DNA of 64,000 bases from Paracoccaceae bacterium (GTDB lineage Bacteria; Pseudomonadota; Alphaproteobacteria; Rhodobacterales; Rhodobacteraceae): NCBI GenBank assembly GCA_021648025.1, contig JAKITO010000013.1, positions 1 through 64,000 on the forward strand, written 5' to 3'. This document shows positions 37,106 through 46,432 of this stretch, piece by piece (position 1 is the first letter of the stretch; each line of letters starts with the position of its first letter). Both the position numbers and the translations under genes were made by a program. A model generated the notes under the pieces. The model ran no database searches and was not told where the DNA came from. It saw only the letters and a list, made by a program, of their open reading frames with translations.

Positions 37106-38332
37106 ATGGCCACCTCAATGCCCCGTTCGCCATTGGCCCCCGCTGGCTTTCCTAACCTGCCGGTCATTGCCGGGGTAAGGTTTGCCACAGTTGCCGCCGG
37201 GATCAAGTATCAGGACCGCACCGATGTAATGCTGGCCGTAATGGACCCGGGCACAGCAGTAGCCGGAGTTTTCACCCAATCCTCGACCCGTGCGGCACCG
37301 GTTTTGGACTGCCAGACAAAACTGGGCGGGGCGACGGATGCAGGGGCGGCCATACTGGTCAATTCCGGTAATGCCAACGCCTTTACCGGCAAATATGGTC
37401 AGGATTCAGTGGCCGAGATTACCAGGATTCTGGGTGATGTAACCGACATCCCGGTATCACGCATATTCACCGCTTCGACCGGAGTCATTGGCGAACCCTT
37501 GCCGCATGCGCGCATCACCGACAGGTTGAAAGCCCTGTCCGGGCAATTGGACGATGGTGCCATCAAGGATGCAGCCCACGCAATCATGACAACCGACACC
37601 TATGCCAAAGGTGCCGGATGTCAGGTGCAGATTGCCGGTAAAACAGTGTCTATTGCAGGGTTTGCCAAAGGATCAGGCATGATCGCGCCTGATATGGCGA
37701 CGATGTTGGTTTACATCTTTACCGATGCAAAGATCGAACAATCCGCCCTACAGACCCTTTTGGGGGCGCAGGCCGATACCACATTCAATTGCATCACAGT
37801 AGACAGCGATACATCAACCTCTGACAGCCTGATGGTTTGCGCCACAGGTGCGTCCGGCGTTAACGTCACCAATGAAAGCACATTTTGCGAAGCACTTCAC
37901 AGCGTGATGCTGGACCTTGCGCACCTGGTGGTGCGCGACGGTGAAGGGGCCACCAAGTTTGTGGAAGTTCGTGTAACCGGTGCCGTGTCAAACGCCGAAG
38001 CCAAGATCCACGGCCTGTCGATTGCCAATTCCCCGCTGGTCAAAACCGCCATCGCCGGAGAAGACCCGAACTGGGGCCGCGTCGTCATGGCCATTGGAAA
38101 ATCCGGGGCGGCCGCGGATCGCGATTTGCTTTGCATCTGGTTTGGCGATGTTCTGGTCGCCGACAAAGGCTGGATCAGCCCGGATTACCGCGAAGAAGAC
38201 GCAGCGGCACACATGCAAGGACAGGATCTGGTGATTTCGGTTGATTTGGGGCTTGGAACCGGCAAGGCGACCGTCTGGACCTGCGATCTGACCCACGGAT
38301 ATATCGACATCAACGCCGATTACCGATCGTGA
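37106..38332 (+). CDS. argJ: bifunctional glutamate N-acetyltransferase / amino-acid N-acetyltransferase
   Basis: The 408-residue ArgJ transfers acetyl from N-acetylornithine to glutamate in cyclic arginine synthesis. It shows TQSSTRAAPV, ILVNSGNANAFTGKYG, the autocleavage site KGSGMIAPDMATML, where the Thr becomes the new N-terminal nucleophile, and NCITVDSDTSTSD. C-terminal KTAIAGEDPNWGRVVMAIG and the ending THGYIDINADYRS are typical. It overlaps the mutT start by GTGA. Confidence 0.96.
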   Translation: MATSMPRSPLAPAGFPNLPVIAGVRFATVAAGIKYQDRTDVMLAVMDPGTAVAGVFTQSSTRAAPVLDCQTKLGGATDAGAAILVNSGNANAFTGKYGQDSVAEITRILGDVTDIPVSRIFTASTGVIGEPLPHARITDRLKALSGQLDDGAIKDAAHAIMTTDTYAKGAGCQVQIAGKTVSIAGFAKGSGMIAPDMATMLVYIFTDAKIEQSALQTLLGAQADTTFNCITVDSDTSTSDSLMVCATGASGVNVTNESTFCEALHSVMLDLAHLVVRDGEGATKFVEVRVTGAVSNAEAKIHGLSIANSPLVKTAIAGEDPNWGRVVMAIGKSGAAADRDLLCIWFGDVLVADKGWISPDYREEDAAAHMQGQDLVISVDLGLGTGKATVWTCDLTHGYIDINADYRS

Positions 38333-38727
38333 AGACCCTTTTGGTGTCCGCCGTCGCCCTGATCGACGTTGATGGCCGGGTTTTGCTGGCGCAACGACCG
38401 GAAGGCAAATCCATGGCCGGCTTGTGGGAGTTCCCAGGCGGCAAGATCGAACCGGGTGAGACACCAGAAGCCGCGTTGATACGGGAATTACAGGAAGAAC
38501 TCGGCATAAATACCTGGTCTTCGTGCCTTGCCCCGTTGTGTTTTGCCAGCCACAGCTATGACGATTTTCACCTGTTGATGCCCTTGTTCGCCTGCCGCAA
38601 GTGGGAGGGGACGCCGGTGCCAAAAGAAGGTCAGAGGCTGAAATGGGTGCGTGCGCAGGCGTTACGTGACTACCCGATGCCACCTGCCGATATCCCGCTT
38701 ATTCCGGTGCTGCGTGACTGGTTGTAA
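38329..38727 (+). CDS. mutT: 8-oxo-dGTP diphosphatase (MutT, Nudix)
   Basis: The 132-residue protein has the Nudix box GGKIEPGETPEAALIRELQE-EL (about 37-59) and the MutT-type segments VLLAQRPEGKSMAGLWEFPG and DFHLLMPLFACRKWEG. It sanitises oxidised guanine nucleotides. The start is GTG at 38329, overlapping the argJ stop by four bases, so translation is coupled. argJ-mutT linkage is common in this order of bacteria. Confidence 0.92.
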   Translation: MKTLLVSAVALIDVDGRVLLAQRPEGKSMAGLWEFPGGKIEPGETPEAALIRELQEELGINTWSSCLAPLCFASHSYDDFHLLMPLFACRKWEGTPVPKEGQRLKWVRAQALRDYPMPPADIPLIPVLRDWL

Positions 38728-38818
38728 GGCCAGGCCTAAAGTAATGCCAAATATTGTGGTTCTTTTAACGAATTTTATGTATTTTTCAGGTGTCTGGTTC
38801 TTTTGGGAAGGTTTAGGC

Positions 38819-38953
38819 ATGCTTCGAACAATCATCATGGGCAGTTGCGTTTCCGTACAGGGAACATTTGTGCGGGCATTTCCAGATGGGCGAATTGCGG
38901 TTCAGGTTGGTAAGCTGGTTTATTCCGGCCAACCGGTTTCAGCAGCAGCCTGA
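38819..38953 (+). CDS. small protein, 44 residues, function unknown
   Basis: ATG at 38819 follows GGAAGG with 8-nt spacing. The product reads MLRTIIMGSCVSVQGTFVRA, then FPDGRIAVQVGKLVYSGQPV and SAAA. The alternating pattern suggests a small beta-rich domain; no signal peptide or membrane helix is seen. It lies in the 300-base space between mutT and the infB end, just before a hairpin terminator. The ribosome site and protein-like composition support it, but I know no function. Confidence 0.6.
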   Translation: MLRTIIMGSCVSVQGTFVRAFPDGRIAVQVGKLVYSGQPVSAAA

Positions 38954-38982
38954 CGGATTTTATCCTGTCTTAAAACGACTTG

Positions 38983-39008
38983 GGGGCACAGCCTTGCGGT
39001 TGTGCCCC
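38983..39008. terminator. terminator hairpin between the small protein gene and infB
   Basis: GGGGCACA (38983-38990) pairs with TGTGCCCC (39001-39008) around a 10-nt loop, followed by TTTGAATTT on the forward strand. It suits termination of the argJ-mutT-small-gene transcript; from the infB side the stem is present but the U run is poor. Confidence 0.65.
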
Positions 39009-39034
39009 TTTGAATTTCGTCATGACCCTTTCGG

Positions 39035-41515
39035 CTATTCCAAAGTGCGAATCACTTCTTCGCGCTCAAAAATCTCGATCACGTCACCGGGGCGAATGTC
39101 GTCATAATTTTCAAACGCCATACCGCATTCCTGGCCTGACTGAACCTCGGGCACTTCGTCCTTAAAGCGTTTCAGGGTTTTCAGCGTACCTTCGTGGATC
39201 ACCACGTTGTCACGCAAAAGACGCACCCCCGCCGAACGACGCGCAATGCCTTCGGTGACCAGACAACCAGCAACTTTGCCGATGCCCGTGACCTTGAACA
39301 CCTCTTTGATATTGGCGTAACCGATGAAATTCTCGCGAATTTCCGCGCTCAACAGACCACTGGCCGCCGCTTTGACATCATCCACAAGGTCATAGATCAC
39401 CGAGTAATAGCGGATTTCGACACCCTTTTGGTTGGCTGTCGTTCGCGCACTGGCGTTGGCCCGCACATTAAAGCCCATGATCGGCGCCTTGGATGCCTCG
39501 GCCAGACCAACATCGGTTTCAGTGATCGCGCCAACACCCGAATGCAGCACACGAACGCGCACCTCATCGTTGCCGATCTTTGCCATCGCCTGAACGATTG
39601 CTTCGGCTGAACCCTGCACATCGGCCTTGACCAATATCGGCAATTCGCTGACGTCTTCGTCCGCCTTGGCATTTGCCATCAACTGTTCCAGCGTCGTCGC
39701 CGCACCGGCAGCGGCACGTTTGTCCTTGGCCGCCTGCGCGCGGTATTCGGCGATTTCACGCGCCTGCGCTTCGGTATCGGTGACGTTCAGAACATCGCCC
39801 GCCTCGGGCGTGCCGTTCAGGCCCAGAACTTCGACCGGAACCGACGGACCAGCCTCTTTGATGCGCTCGCCCTTGTCGTTTTCCATGGCGCGCACCTTGC
39901 CCCATTGCTCGCCGACCACAAAGATATCGCCTTGTCTCAGCGTGCCGTTGTGCACCAGAACCGTGGCAACAGGCCCGCGACCGATGTCCAGCTTGGCCTC
40001 GATCACCGCACCTACGGCGGCGCGATTCGGGTTGGCCTTAAGTTCCAGGATCTCGGATTGCAGCGCGATGGCGTCCAGCAATTCGTCCAGACCCTGGCCG
40101 GTAATGGCGCTTACCTCGACATCCTGCACTTCACCGGACATCTTTTCGACGACCACCTCATGTTGCAGCAAATCAGTCCGCACCTTATCGGGGTTGGCCT
40201 CTTCGCGGTCGATCTTGTTGATCGCCACAATCATCGGCACATTCGCCGCCTTGGCGTGGTGGATCGCCTCGATGGTCTGCGGCATCACCGCGTCATCGGC
40301 GGCAACAACCAGAACCACAATATCGGTCACCTGCGCACCACGCGACCGCATCGAGGTAAACGCCGCGTGGCCGGGGGTATCAAGGAAACTAAGCACCGAA
40401 CCATTGTCGGTGGTTACCTGGTACGCGCCAATATGTTGGGTAATGCCGCCCGCTTCGCCCGCCACAACCTTGGTTTTGCGAATCGCATCCAAAAGCGAGG
40501 TTTTGCCGTGGTCGACATGGCCCATGATGGTAATAACCGGCGGACGAGGTTGCAGATCTTCATCTTTGTCCTCCTCCAGTTTGATCACATCTTCGACATC
40601 TGCATCGGAAACGCGCACCATCTTGTGGCCAAATTCTTCGATGATCAACTCGGCGGTGTCGGCATCAATGGTTTCGTTCTGCGTGACCATCATCCCCATG
40701 TTCATCAGCGATTTGACAACCGCACCAACCCGTTCGGCCATGCGGTTGGCCAGCTCGGACACAACAATCGCCTCGGGCAATTGCACGTCGCGCACAACCT
40801 TTTCATGCTCGATCGTGCCACCCATGGCCTTGGCCCGGGCGCGTTCCTGTTTACGCTTCATCGCCGCCATGGACCGGTGACGACCATCACCGCCACGCAG
40901 CGCCTGGTTCAATGTCAGCTTGCCCGACCGGCGACCATCATCGCGGCCTTTGTTCTTTGACGGACGCTGTTCGCGGTCCGTCTTGCGCGGGGTTGCCGCC
41001 GGCATCGGTTTGTTGGCGTTTGGACGCGGCGCGCTTGGGGTTGTCGCCACCGGCTCGGCCGGAGTTGCCGCTGCCTGCGCGGCGGCCTCGGCTTCGCGTT
41101 TTTCGCGCTCGGCCTCTTCGGCCTTGGCTTTGGCCCGTTCTTCACGCTCTTTCTCATCGCGCTCTTTGGCTTCGATCTCGGCACGACGAAGCTCGCGGTC
41201 TTCTGCGCGGGCCTTTTCCTCGGCATCGCGTCTGGCGGCGTCTTCGACCTCGCGGGCTTTGGCGGCCTGAACCGCCTTCAACCGGCGATCCATTTCCGTG
41301 TCGGATATTCCCGCCGGGCGGCGCGAAGGGTTGGTGCTCACGGAACCGGGCGCACCCGATGGCTTTTGGCCACCCGGCTTGGGAACCATCACGCGCTTAC
41401 GCTTGGTTTCCACCACGACATTTTTGGTCCGCCCATGGCTGAAGCTTTGTTTCACGTTCCCCGGACGGGAACCCCCGCTCAGACCCAATGTCTTTTTGCC
41501 GTCACTATCGCTCAT
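39035..41515 (-). CDS. infB: translation initiation factor IF-2
   Basis: The 826-residue GTPase places initiator tRNA on the ribosome. The N-terminal part has a highly charged Glu/Lys/Arg-Ala segment (about 75-165) after [15 protein letters not shown]. The IF2_N domain follows, then the G domain with [32 protein letters not shown] and NKIDREE, and C-terminal domains ending with [13 protein letters not shown]. Its ATG overlaps the preceding RNA-binding protein stop by ATGA, in the rimP-nusA-ylxR-infB operon. Confidence 0.97.
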   Translation of the reverse strand: MSDSDGKKTLGLSGGSRPGNVKQSFSHGRTKNVVVETKRKRVMVPKPGGQKPSGAPGSVSTNPSRRPAGISDTEMDRRLKAVQAAKAREVEDAARRDAEEKARAEDRELRRAEIEAKERDEKEREERAKAKAEEAEREKREAEAAAQAAATPAEPVATTPSAPRPNANKPMPAATPRKTDREQRPSKNKGRDDGRRSGKLTLNQALRGGDGRHRSMAAMKRKQERARAKAMGGTIEHEKVVRDVQLPEAIVVSELANRMAERVGAVVKSLMNMGMMVTQNETIDADTAELIIEEFGHKMVRVSDADVEDVIKLEEDKDEDLQPRPPVITIMGHVDHGKTSLLDAIRKTKVVAGEAGGITQHIGAYQVTTDNGSVLSFLDTPGHAAFTSMRSRGAQVTDIVVLVVAADDAVMPQTIEAIHHAKAANVPMIVAINKIDREEANPDKVRTDLLQHEVVVEKMSGEVQDVEVSAITGQGLDELLDAIALQSEILELKANPNRAAVGAVIEAKLDIGRGPVATVLVHNGTLRQGDIFVVGEQWGKVRAMENDKGERIKEAGPSVPVEVLGLNGTPEAGDVLNVTDTEAQAREIAEYRAQAAKDKRAAAGAATTLEQLMANAKADEDVSELPILVKADVQGSAEAIVQAMAKIGNDEVRVRVLHSGVGAITETDVGLAEASKAPIMGFNVRANASARTTANQKGVEIRYYSVIYDLVDDVKAAASGLLSAEIRENFIGYANIKEVFKVTGIGKVAGCLVTEGIARRSAGVRLLRDNVVIHEGTLKTLKRFKDEVPEVQSGQECGMAFENYDDIRPGDVIEIFEREEVIRTLE

Positions 41516-42144
41516 CTAGCTTTTATTCCTTCTGTGCGGCCCTTGCCGCCATCTGTTTCGCGCATGCCTTGCAGGCGCTGCGCCTCCTCTACAACACGTT
41601 TGGTGAGTCCACCAGTACCCAGCGCCGCATGAATCACAGTTTGGCGTCCAAATGCCATTCCAAGCTCATCCGCCGTCAACCAACCGATATAACTGCCAAA
41701 ATGTGGCGTGCTGAGTTTTGATTTGCCACGGCCCGAACCATCAACCGCCTGGATCAGCACCTGTGCCTCTTCCATCATCAGCCAGCTTTTGACCTTTTCG
41801 TAACCTGTCACCGCCTTGCCCGATTTCCGGGCCAGCGAAATCAACGTCACCACACGGGCAACCAACTGCTTTTCAATCTCGTCCACCAGGCCGTCAGGCA
41901 CCAGAACCGGCTGTTTCAATCCACGCGCAAACAATTTTTTGTCCACCGCGCGCTGCAATGGTGCGCGCTGCGAGGCCACATAGACGCCCCGCCCGGGTAA
42001 TTTGCCCAGAATATCCGGCACAACCTGACCATCCGGGCCAACCACAAAGCGGATTAGCCCATATTTCGGCTGCACCTCGCCCGTGGCAATGCACTTGCGG
42101 TTGGGACCATCATCGTGATCCTTTGAAACGCCACCGCGACCCAT
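41512..42144 (-). CDS. RNA-binding protein: YlxR domain fused to L7Ae-like domain
   Basis: The 210-residue product joins a YlxR/DUF448 domain ([30 protein letters not shown]) to a C-terminal ribosomal L7Ae/L30e-like region ([35 protein letters not shown]). YlxR proteins bind RNA and nucleic-acid machinery in nusA operons. The ATG at 42144 ([12 protein letters not shown]) is preferred; a GTG four codons earlier is the alternative. It lies 24 nt after nusA and overlaps infB. Confidence 0.88.
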   Translation of the reverse strand: MGRGGVSKDHDDGPNRKCIATGEVQPKYGLIRFVVGPDGQVVPDILGKLPGRGVYVASQRAPLQRAVDKKLFARGLKQPVLVPDGLVDEIEKQLVARVVTLISLARKSGKAVTGYEKVKSWLMMEEAQVLIQAVDGSGRGKSKLSTPHFGSYIGWLTADELGMAFGRQTVIHAALGTGGLTKRVVEEAQRLQGMRETDGGKGRTEGIKAR

Positions 42145-42168
42145 GTTCAAACCCACCGGGGCCTGAGA

Positions 42169-43785
42169 TCAGGCCCCGGCCTCCTGTGGGTCGGTTTCAG
42201 GGTTTTCTTCCTCATCAGGTTCCAAATCGGCCGGATCAACCCAGCCCAGCATGATACGCGCATTCATTACCAAATTTTGCGCCTCTTCCAGTGACATATC
42301 AAAAGGTTCAAGAATGCCATCGTCCTTGACCCGCTCACCTTTATCGGTGGTCCAGCCGCCGGCCAGCTCCCAATCGGCGCAAGTGGCAAAGTCTTCCAGC
42401 GTTTTCACACCGTCTTTGGCCAATGCTTCGATCATTTGCGGGGTCAGACCTTCATAATTGATCAAACTGTCCTCGACGCCCAGTTTACGGGCATTTTCCA
42501 AGGCCGCTTTGGCCTGCGCTTCAAGGTAGTCGCGCGCACGGGCTTGCAATTCCTTACCGGTGTCATCGTCGACGCCTTCAATCACCAGAAGCTCGTCAAT
42601 CTCGACATAAGCGACCTCTTCAAGGTTGGAAAACCCTTCGGCGACCAGAAGCTGCGCAAAGAATTCGTCCAGATCAAGCGTATCCATGAACAACTTGGTG
42701 CGGGTTTCAAACTCTGCCTGACGCCGCGAACTTTCTTCTTCCTCGGTTATGATATCGATATCAAGCCCGGTCAGTTGCGACGCCAGCCGCACGTTCTGAC
42801 CACGCCGGCCAATCGCCAGGCTAAGCTGTTCTTCGGGCACTACAACTTCGATCCGCTCGGCCTCTTCGTCCAGAACAACCTTGGAAACTTCGGCCGGCTG
42901 CAACGCGTTCACCAGGAATGTCGGCTGATCTTCGTTCCATGGAATAATGTCGATCTTTTCGCCCTGCAATTCGTTGACCACGGCCTGCACACGCGATCCG
43001 CGCATACCCACACAAGCGCCAACCGGATCAATCGAGCCGTCGTAAGAAATCACTGCGATCTTGGCGCGGCTTCCGGGGTCCCGGGCCACGGCCTTGATCT
43101 CGATGATATTGTCGTAAATCTCTGGCACTTCCATCTTGAACAGTTCGGCCATGAATTCCGGCGCTGTCCGGCTCAGGAAAATCTGCGGGCCGCGCGGCTC
43201 GCGGCGCACATCCTTGATGTAACACCTGATCCGATCATTGGGGCGATAGGATTCGCGGCCAATCTTTTCGTTGCGGCGCAAAATCGCCTCGCCGGCACCC
43301 ACATCGACGATGACGTTGCCATATTCCTCGCGCTTGACCAGACCGTTGATGATGGTCCCGGCGCGGTCCTTGAATTCTTCGAACTGACGATCCCGCTCGG
43401 CCTCGCGAATTTTCTGAAGGATCACCTGCTTGGCAGATTGCGCCGCGATACGGCCCATTTCAACCGGCGGCACCTCTTCTATGAACTGATCGCCCACCTT
43501 GGGGTCGTCCAGATACAGCTTGGCATCCTCAACCGTGAACTCGGCCTGATAATTCTCAAGTTCTTCGGCCTCGACCACGGTGCGAACCCTTGTAAACGTC
43601 GCGCGCCCGGTCTTGCGGTCAATCGCCACGTGAATATCCATCTCAGCGCCGTACCTGCTCTTGGCGGCACGGGCGAGGCTCTCTTCCATCGCTTCGATGA
43701 CCAAACCGGGTTCGATCATCTTTTCGCGGGCCACGGCCTCGGCGGTTTGCAACAGCTCAAGCTGGTTTGCAGAGGTGATTGCCAT
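42169..43785 (-). CDS. nusA: transcription termination/antitermination factor NusA
   Basis: The 538-residue protein has the N-terminal RNA-polymerase-binding domain, an S1 domain (about 135-200), two KH domains (DPVGACVGMRGSRVQAVVNE and AIGRRGQNVRLASQLTG) and C-terminal helix-hairpin-helix acidic repeats (FSNLEEVAYVEIDELL, LAKDGVKTLEDFATCA). It ends in an acidic tail. It modulates pausing, termination and antitermination. Its ATG follows the rimP TAA directly with no gap. Confidence 0.96.
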   Translation of the reverse strand: MAITSANQLELLQTAEAVAREKMIEPGLVIEAMEESLARAAKSRYGAEMDIHVAIDRKTGRATFTRVRTVVEAEELENYQAEFTVEDAKLYLDDPKVGDQFIEEVPPVEMGRIAAQSAKQVILQKIREAERDRQFEEFKDRAGTIINGLVKREEYGNVIVDVGAGEAILRRNEKIGRESYRPNDRIRCYIKDVRREPRGPQIFLSRTAPEFMAELFKMEVPEIYDNIIEIKAVARDPGSRAKIAVISYDGSIDPVGACVGMRGSRVQAVVNELQGEKIDIIPWNEDQPTFLVNALQPAEVSKVVLDEEAERIEVVVPEEQLSLAIGRRGQNVRLASQLTGLDIDIITEEEESSRRQAEFETRTKLFMDTLDLDEFFAQLLVAEGFSNLEEVAYVEIDELLVIEGVDDDTGKELQARARDYLEAQAKAALENARKLGVEDSLINYEGLTPQMIEALAKDGVKTLEDFATCADWELAGGWTTDKGERVKDDGILEPFDMSLEEAQNLVMNARIMLGWVDPADLEPDEEENPETDPQEAGA

Positions 43786-44364
43786 TTATTCGTTCTCCCC
43801 TTGAGACACTTCCGTCTCGATCTCGTCAAAATTATCTTCGTTCAAGGTGCCGGCCGCTTTTCGCTGACGCAGCATTTCCTTGATCAACTCGTCCGTCAAC
43901 AGCAGCTTGGCCTCGCTTAGCCAGTCAAAGTTAAGACCAATGGTGCCTTCGTCGACATTGATCAGCACATCTTCGCCCTCGACACCGGCCAAAACGCCCT
44001 TGAACCGTCGCCGCCCGCCGTGCAACTCTTCGGTTTCCAGCTTGGCCTCGTAGCCTTCGTAAGTCGCGAAATCCTTGAGCCTTGTCAAAGGCCGGTCAAT
44101 TCCCGGGCTGGACACCTCAAGCGTATAGGTGTCCAAAATCGGGTCTTCCACGTCAAGCGTCGCACTGATGGCTGTCGAAATCTTGGCGCAATCATCGACC
44201 TCGATGCCACCACCGGGTTTGTCGGCCATGACTTGCAGAATCGTCGCCTTGCCGGACATCAGACGCACCCGCACCAACTCATAACCCATGTCTTCCAGCA
44301 CGGGGGTAATGATCCCGGCCATCCGTTGGTCAATCGCAGCTTTGGCAATCAGGTCGTTGGTCAT
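43786..44364 (-). CDS. rimP: ribosome maturation factor RimP
   Basis: The 192-residue protein assists 30S maturation. It has [40 protein letters not shown] and [22 protein letters not shown], standard RimP features. I place the start at 44364 ([13 protein letters not shown]), with Met at 44373 as an alternative. The open frame to 44430 is rejected because an intrinsic terminator and promoter lie within or just beyond that stretch. First gene of the rimP-nusA-ylxR-infB operon. Confidence 0.93.
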   Translation of the reverse strand: MTNDLIAKAAIDQRMAGIITPVLEDMGYELVRVRLMSGKATILQVMADKPGGGIEVDDCAKISTAISATLDVEDPILDTYTLEVSSPGIDRPLTRLKDFATYEGYEAKLETEELHGGRRRFKGVLAGVEGEDVLINVDEGTIGLNFDWLSEAKLLLTDELIKEMLRQRKAAGTLNEDNFDEIETEVSQGENE

Positions 44365-44388
44365 TTTATCCATCTGGCATTCAGGCAC

Positions 44389-44412
44389 AAAAAAACGGGC
44401 GCGCGGCCCGTT
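44389..44412 (-). terminator. intrinsic terminator in the rimP leader (candidate attenuator)
   Basis: Read on the reverse strand, AACGGGC (44412-44406), loop CGCGC, GCCCGTT (44400-44394) and a run of seven T ending at 44389 form a textbook intrinsic terminator 24 nt before rimP. GGCGCGC in the leader (44452-44446, reverse strand) can pair with GCGCGCC (44404-44398), which would break the terminator stem. Confidence 0.75.
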
Positions 44413-44465
44413 GTCTAATCCGGTGGGCATTGGGTGTGGACCCCAGCGCGCCGCTGTTGAAAAGG

Positions 44466-44494
44466 GATATAGACCGGGCTGGGTGAGTCTGCAA
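44466..44494 (-). promoter_or_regulatory. promoter of the rimP-nusA-ylxR-infB operon
   Basis: On the reverse strand TTGCAG (44494-44489) and TATATC (44471-44466) are spaced by exactly 17 nt. Transcription would start near 44459, giving a leader of about 95 nt that contains the terminator. Confidence 0.65.
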
Positions 44495-44502
44495 GGGGTG
44501 AA

Positions 44503-45538
44503 TTAAGTACGCTTGCGGGACTTTGGCAATCCTTTGGCTTCCTTTGCCAGTTCCTGAATCGACTGATCCGCCTCGCTGTGGCGCAATTTTTTCTGGAAGT
44601 CCTTGAAATTGGCGTAATGAGCAAATGCTCTATTATCGGCATCCTTCTTGTTCACGTGACCACCATCATGCAAAATTACCCGCCCAAGATTGGCAAGCTG
44701 TTTGTCCAAAAGTCTCTCTGCATCCTGTATCAACACAAGTCGGCCAATTTCCAACTGATCTTCGAAAATATCTAACAGTATCGTTGTCAGACGATTCAGT
44801 TCCTTGATTTCCGCCTTGGCCAGAAAGTTCTTAGAAACCGTAACATCATTCTTGCGGATATTGTCATGCGGCCATGTTTGCAAACCCATATTCGGAGCTT
44901 CGAAATCTGCCCGCGTATTGATCACTTCGGCTGGCGTTTGGGGACGTCACCGCATAAACCAGTTTTGCTTGAGTGTGCTTGTAAAACGTAAGAGCTGCGT
45001 TTGAACCAGACTCATAGTCACGACACATCGCGCAGATGCGGCGCAACTCCCGAAACACGTTGGCTTCATCCGAACGGATATCGCGGATAATTTCGCGTAA
45101 CTCTCTGACGTGGTCAACCTGACCTGGGTCCTTCAGGCGAACCGTATCGACAACGAAACCCTTCTTCGCGTATTGGACCAAAACACCGGTGGCCCATCGC
45201 CTAAAAACAGTCGCCTGGATTGAGGACACGCGGTAGCCTACGGAGATAATCAAGTCGAGATTGTAGACACTCGACGGCCGTCCAAGACTTTTATGCGTTT
45301 TCCGCATAGAAGTCGCTTCATCCAGCTCTTTGTCCTTGAATACACCGGAAATATGGCGCGAAATAATTGACTGGTCACGTCCAAACAGTTCAGAAATCTG
45401 CGCTTGCGTCATCCACAAAGTGTCACCTTCAAACCGAATATCCAGCCGCATGCCTTTGTCATACCCATAGACCAGAAATCTGTCGCCAGTGGCTTCGTCC
45501 TCCACAAGTTGGATCGGGTCGCTTGCGTCTTTATTCAT
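44503..45538 (-). pseudogene. RhuM-family protein gene, broken by a one-base frameshift
   Basis: Two reading frames together make one RhuM-type protein of about 345 residues. The first (start 45538, to 44864) has MTQAQISELFGRDQSIISRH, SLGRPSSVYNLDLIISVGYR and ends in a nonsense tail after AKLVYAVTS. The second resumes with QTPAEVINTRADFEAPNMGL, NDVTVSKNFLAKAEIKELNR and continues to 44503. Removing one G from the run 44940-44943 restores the frame. RhuM proteins are accessory genes of unclear role, often on genomic islands. A sequencing error or true mutation cannot be told apart here. It is a lone accessory gene inside a housekeeping stretch. Confidence 0.85.
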
Positions 45539-45601
45539 TGGGGTTCAGCCTCGCTACTAATTCGGAACATAATAGCAACATTTAACGGAATGAAAAGCAG
45601 G

Positions 45602-46432
45602 CTATGCTCGCAACATCCACCACCGTTCCGCAATCCGCCCGTCATCCAGTGCGCTTAACTCACCAATCCGCTCCGGCACCCCAACCCCATGACGCGCCGC
45701 CAAAGCCATGTCCTGCACCGATGGAAAATAGTGAAACTCTCCCCGCCCCAACAACCCATCCGGCAACGGCAAGGCGGCCACATCCACATGCCCGTCGCGC
45801 AATGCCTCGGCGCGGATATCGGCGCGGGGGATGACGATGATTTCGATCGATTCGGCCCAACCGGCCAGCCCGTCCTTATAGTGACGCGCAACCCGGTGTC
45901 CGAGAAAATGCCGGCCTTCCTGCACCCGTCCAACACGGTACAGCCCGGTTCCGACCCAATCACCCATGCCGTTCGTCCGGCCATCCAGTGAAATGGTTAA
46001 ATCCGGGTCCGCCAGCAGATATGGCAGGTCAGGATTGCCACGCGCCAACTCCAACCGGACCTGCAAACGCCCGACCGCTTCGGGCTTGAACCCCTTTGCC
46101 GCAAGCGACGCCACCACATGCCCCGCCTCAAACGCCGTGCCATCGTGAAAAATCACTCCGTCGCGCAGATCGAACAGCCATTCGCGGGCCTCTGCATCCC
46201 CTTGCCAGCCCGTCGCCAACTCGCCCCGCAACGCCCCGTCCGGGGCAATTTCAGTCAGAGTATCAAACACCGCACCACGTGCCACCCGCATCAACCCGTC
46301 ATCCTCGCGCGCAACAGCCAGACGCAAACGCCCACCCGACACCGGAGCCGCCGACAGTGACACCCCCGTCGCCATCAGCAACGCCGCCGCCGCACCGGAT
46401 GTAAACAATGCGCGCCGGTCAATCCGCGTCAT
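45602..46432 (-). CDS. short SBP family 5-like periplasmic protein
   Basis: The 276-residue product has a Tat-type signal (MTRIDRRALFTSGAAAALLM) and the N-terminal lobe of peptide-binding proteins (TLTEIAPDGALRGELATGWQ, WLFDLRDGVIFHDGTAFEAG, GTGLYRVGRVQEGRHFLGHR). It stops at about half the usual 500 residues: most of the second lobe is missing, yet the end is orderly (ERIGELSALDDGRIAERWW). Its ATG overlaps the pip stop by four bases. No permease or ATPase is nearby. It may be a natural minimal binding protein or a decayed one. Confidence 0.75.
   Translation of the reverse strand: MTRIDRRALFTSGAAAALLMATGVSLSAAPVSGGRLRLAVAREDDGLMRVARGAVFDTLTEIAPDGALRGELATGWQGDAEAREWLFDLRDGVIFHDGTAFEAGHVVASLAAKGFKPEAVGRLQVRLELARGNPDLPYLLADPDLTISLDGRTNGMGDWVGTGLYRVGRVQEGRHFLGHRVARHYKDGLAGWAESIEIIVIPRADIRAEALRDGHVDVAALPLPDGLLGRGEFHYFPSVQDMALAARHGVGVPERIGELSALDDGRIAERWWMLRA

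Noticed and set aside
39627-40960. Long forward frames (417 and 351 codons) opposite infB
   Set aside because: Ser/Thr/Ala- and His/Asn-rich shadow translations of a strongly conserved GTPase gene.
42436-43920. A 494-codon forward frame opposite nusA
   Set aside because: It mirrors NusA codons, extends past the gene into rimP, and has no recognisable domain or ribosome site.
44365-44430. Upstream extension of RimP to 44430
   Set aside because: It would translate through the intrinsic terminator, and the product lacks RimP similarity there.
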